Source of the DNA: Anaerolineales bacterium
GTDB lineage: Bacteria > Chloroflexota > Anaerolineae > Anaerolineales > UBA6663
Length of the DNA: 5,565 nucleotides
Assembly: GCA_017999235.1 (NCBI GenBank)
Contig: JAGOBN010000318.1
Coordinates: 1 to 5,565, forward strand
Direction of reading: 5' to 3'
Below, piece by piece: positions 3,940 to 5,565 of the stretch. The stretch's first letter is position 1. The number at the start of each line of letters is the position of its first letter. The notes below the pieces were generated by a model, which saw only the letters and a program-made list of their open reading frames with translations, did no database searches and was not told the origin of the DNA. The translations under genes were made by a program, and so were the position numbers.

Positions 3940-5565
3940 GTGACCACCTCCCTTCCGTCCGTTTCTGAGCGTGCGCGGCAGCGCCTGCATGTCACCGGTG
4001 TGGTGCAGGGCGTGGGCTTCCGGCCGTTTGTGTACGGCCTGGCGGAGGCCCACGGCTTGGCCGGCTGGGTGGGCAACCACAGCGCCGGCGTCTTTATTGA
4101 AATCGAAGGGCCGGCCGCCGCCCGTCAAGCCTTCCAGCTAGACCTGATCCAGCGCCGGCCGCCCTTGGCCCATATCGAAGCCGTCACGGTCGAGGATCTC
4201 GCGCCGCTGGGCGAGACCGGCTTCCGCATCGTCGCGAGCCAAGCCCAGGCCGGCGCGCGCACCCTGATCTCGCCCGACTTGTGCCTGTGCGCGGATTGCC
4301 GGCGCGAGCTGTTTGATCCCGCCAACCGCCGCTACCGCTATCCGTTCATCAACTGCACCAACTGCGGCCCACGCTTCACCATTGTTCAAGATATCCCGTA
4401 CGACCGGCCGCTGACGACGATGGCGGCCTTCACCCTGTGCCCGGACTGCGCGGCCGAATATCACGACCCGCGCGACCGGCGCTTCCACGCCCAGCCCAAT
4501 GCCTGCCCGGTCTGCGGGCCAAGCATCTGGCTTGAGATCGGGGCGACCCCGCCCGTCGGCGGGGAAGCGGCCCTGCCAGCGGTCCGGCAGCTCCTGGCCG
4601 CCGGCCAGAGCGTGGCCGTCAAGGGTTTAGGCGGCTTCCATCTGGCTTGTGATGCCGCTTCGGACGCCGCACTGCGGCGTCTGAGAGACCGCAAAGGCCG
4701 GGTGGATAAGCCCTTCGCGGTGATGGTGCCGGATTTGGCGGCGGCGGGCGCGCTGGCCGAAGTGAGCGCCGAAGAGGCGCAGCTGCTCACCTCCCGCGAG
4801 CGCCCGATTGTGCTGCTCAAACGCCGGCCCGACGCGCCGCTCTCGCCACTGGTGGCGCCCGGCAATCCCTACATTGGCATCCTGCTGCCGTATACGCCCC
4901 TGCATGAACTGCTCCTGGAAGGCTGGCCGGCGCTGGTCATGACCTCGGCCAACTACAGTGATGAGCCGATCGTCAAAGACAATGCCGAAGCCCGCGCCCG
5001 GCTGGCGGACCTGGCCGACGCGTTCTTGATGCACGACCGTGACATCCACGTGTGGGCCGACGATTCGGTGGTGCGGGTCTTTGAAGGCCGCGAGCTGCCC
5101 CTCCGCCGCTCGCGCGGCTACGCGCCCTTTCCGGTGCGGCTGCCCCTCGCGGCCCCGCCCACGCTGGCGGTGGGCGGTGAACTGAAAGCCGCCTTCTGTT
5201 TGGCCGAGGGCGCGCACGCCTTTCTGAGCCAGCATCTGGGCGATATGGAGAACCTGGAGACGCTGACCGCCTTTGAGCGCGCCGCTGATCATTTCCAGCG
5301 GCTCTTCCGCTGCACGCCGGAAATCATCGCCGCCGACCTTCACCCGCGTTACCTCTCGGCCCGCTGGGCGCGGGAGCATGTGGCGCGGGCGCCGGCCGCG
5401 CGCCGGCTGGTTGAAGTTCAGCACCACCACGCGCATCTCGCGGCGGTGATGGCGGAGGCCGGCCATCCCGTTGAGCGGCCCGTGATCGGTTTCAGCTTCG
5501 ACGGCACCGGCTACGGTCCGGACGGCGCCATCTGGGGCGGCGAAGTCCTGCTGGCCGACTACTCC
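3940..5565 (+). CDS. hypF: HypF, carbamoyltransferase for hydrogenase CN-ligand synthesis (3' end cut by window)
   Basis: 542 codons are present of a protein usually near 750-780 residues; the frame is still open at the last base. HypF uses carbamoyl phosphate and ATP to carbamoylate the C-terminal Cys of HypE, the source of the cyanide ligands of the NiFe site. Domains in order: acylphosphatase (about 15-100, VVQGVGFRPF with R28, and N46), two zinc fingers with exact C-x2-C-x18-C-x2-C spacing (C117/C120/C139/C142 and C167/C170/C189/C192, 24 residues apart), YrdC-like domain (about 205-395, with VKGLGGFHLACD, KPFAVMV, LLPYTPLHELLL, MTSANYSDEPI and DDSVVR), and the start of the Kae1-like domain (LAVGGELKAAFCLA, SQHLGDMENLE, DLHPRYLS, metal motif H495-x3-H499, DGTGYGPDGAIWGGE). 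The start is GTG at 3940: an in-frame stop lies at 3913-3915 and no ATG or other GTG fits before the acylphosphatase core. Its separation from hypB suggests its own promoter. Confidence 0.97.
   Translation, partial: MTTSLPSVSERARQRLHVTGVVQGVGFRPFVYGLAEAHGLAGWVGNHSAGVFIEIEGPAAARQAFQLDLIQRRPPLAHIEAVTVEDLAPLGETGFRIVASQAQAGARTLISPDLCLCADCRRELFDPANRRYRYPFINCTNCGPRFTIVQDIPYDRPLTTMAAFTLCPDCAAEYHDPRDRRFHAQPNACPVCGPSIWLEIGATPPVGGEAALPAVRQLLAAGQSVAVKGLGGFHLACDAASDAALRRLRDRKGRVDKPFAVMVPDLAAAGALAEVSAEEAQLLTSRERPIVLLKRRPDAPLSPLVAPGNPYIGILLPYTPLHELLLEGWPALVMTSANYSDEPIVKDNAEARARLADLADAFLMHDRDIHVWADDSVVRVFEGRELPLRRSRGYAPFPVRLPLAAPPTLAVGGELKAAFCLAEGAHAFLSQHLGDMENLETLTAFERAADHFQRLFRCTPEIIAADLHPRYLSARWAREHVARAPAARRLVEVQHHHAHLAAVMAEAGHPVERPVIGFSFDGTGYGPDGAIWGGEVLLADYS

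Noticed and set aside
3921..3968. Possible 15-codon leader peptide starting at TTG 3921, overlapping the hypF start
   Set aside because: AAGG at 3909-3912 is a plausible ribosome site, but the TTG start, the very short frame and the lack of any recognisable codon bias give no real support.
4627..5466. Long minus-strand frame (279 codons) opposite hypF
   Set aside because: It is opposite an intact HypF reading frame with complete domain motifs and shows none of its own.

Overview
The window is GC-rich bacterial DNA (roughly two thirds G+C), densely coding on the + strand, with no RNA genes, CRISPR array or transposase visible. Gene families and style (SD-poor starts, short-period palindromes between genes, an Na+-pump decarboxylase, a nickel-hydrogenase maturation locus) suggest an anaerobic or facultative environmental bacterium. 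Chloroflexota (Anaerolineae-like) is my best guess, but it rests on general resemblance, not on a marker gene.

Left block (1-2585): three co-directional genes that look like the tail of a catabolic operon. They are the C-terminal part of an OadB-type sodium-pumping decarboxylase beta subunit, a CodA-like amidohydrolase starting 5 nt later, and a metal-dependent 'cyclase' (kynurenine-formamidase-like fold) with its own strong ribosome binding site. Together they suggest ring opening or C-N hydrolysis of a small (possibly N-heterocyclic) compound, coupled to an energy-conserving decarboxylase. The substrate cannot be read from the sequence. The amidohydrolase appears to lack one of the usual metal-ligand histidines.

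Right block (2713-5565): [NiFe]-hydrogenase maturation genes. hypA and hypB overlap by 4 nt (nickel insertion). After a 211-nt gap comes hypF (carbamoyltransferase for the CN ligands), cut by the window end after 542 codons. HypA has Tyr at the position of the fourth zinc-binding cysteine. hypA has a TACAAT box about 9 nt before its ATG and no Shine-Dalgarno, so its mRNA may be near-leaderless.

Intergenic regions: the hypAB pair is bracketed by two different palindromes (2597-2661 and 3749-3818). The arms of each are built from short tandem units (8 bp x3 and 10 bp x2). Between the second palindrome and hypF lies an AT-richer control region holding five copies of GTGAC/GTCAC in 94 bp. One pair has the GTGAC-N4-GTCAC geometry of a CRP/FNR-family operator. 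The palindromes and the hypF control region are the least explained parts of the window; the genes themselves belong to known families.
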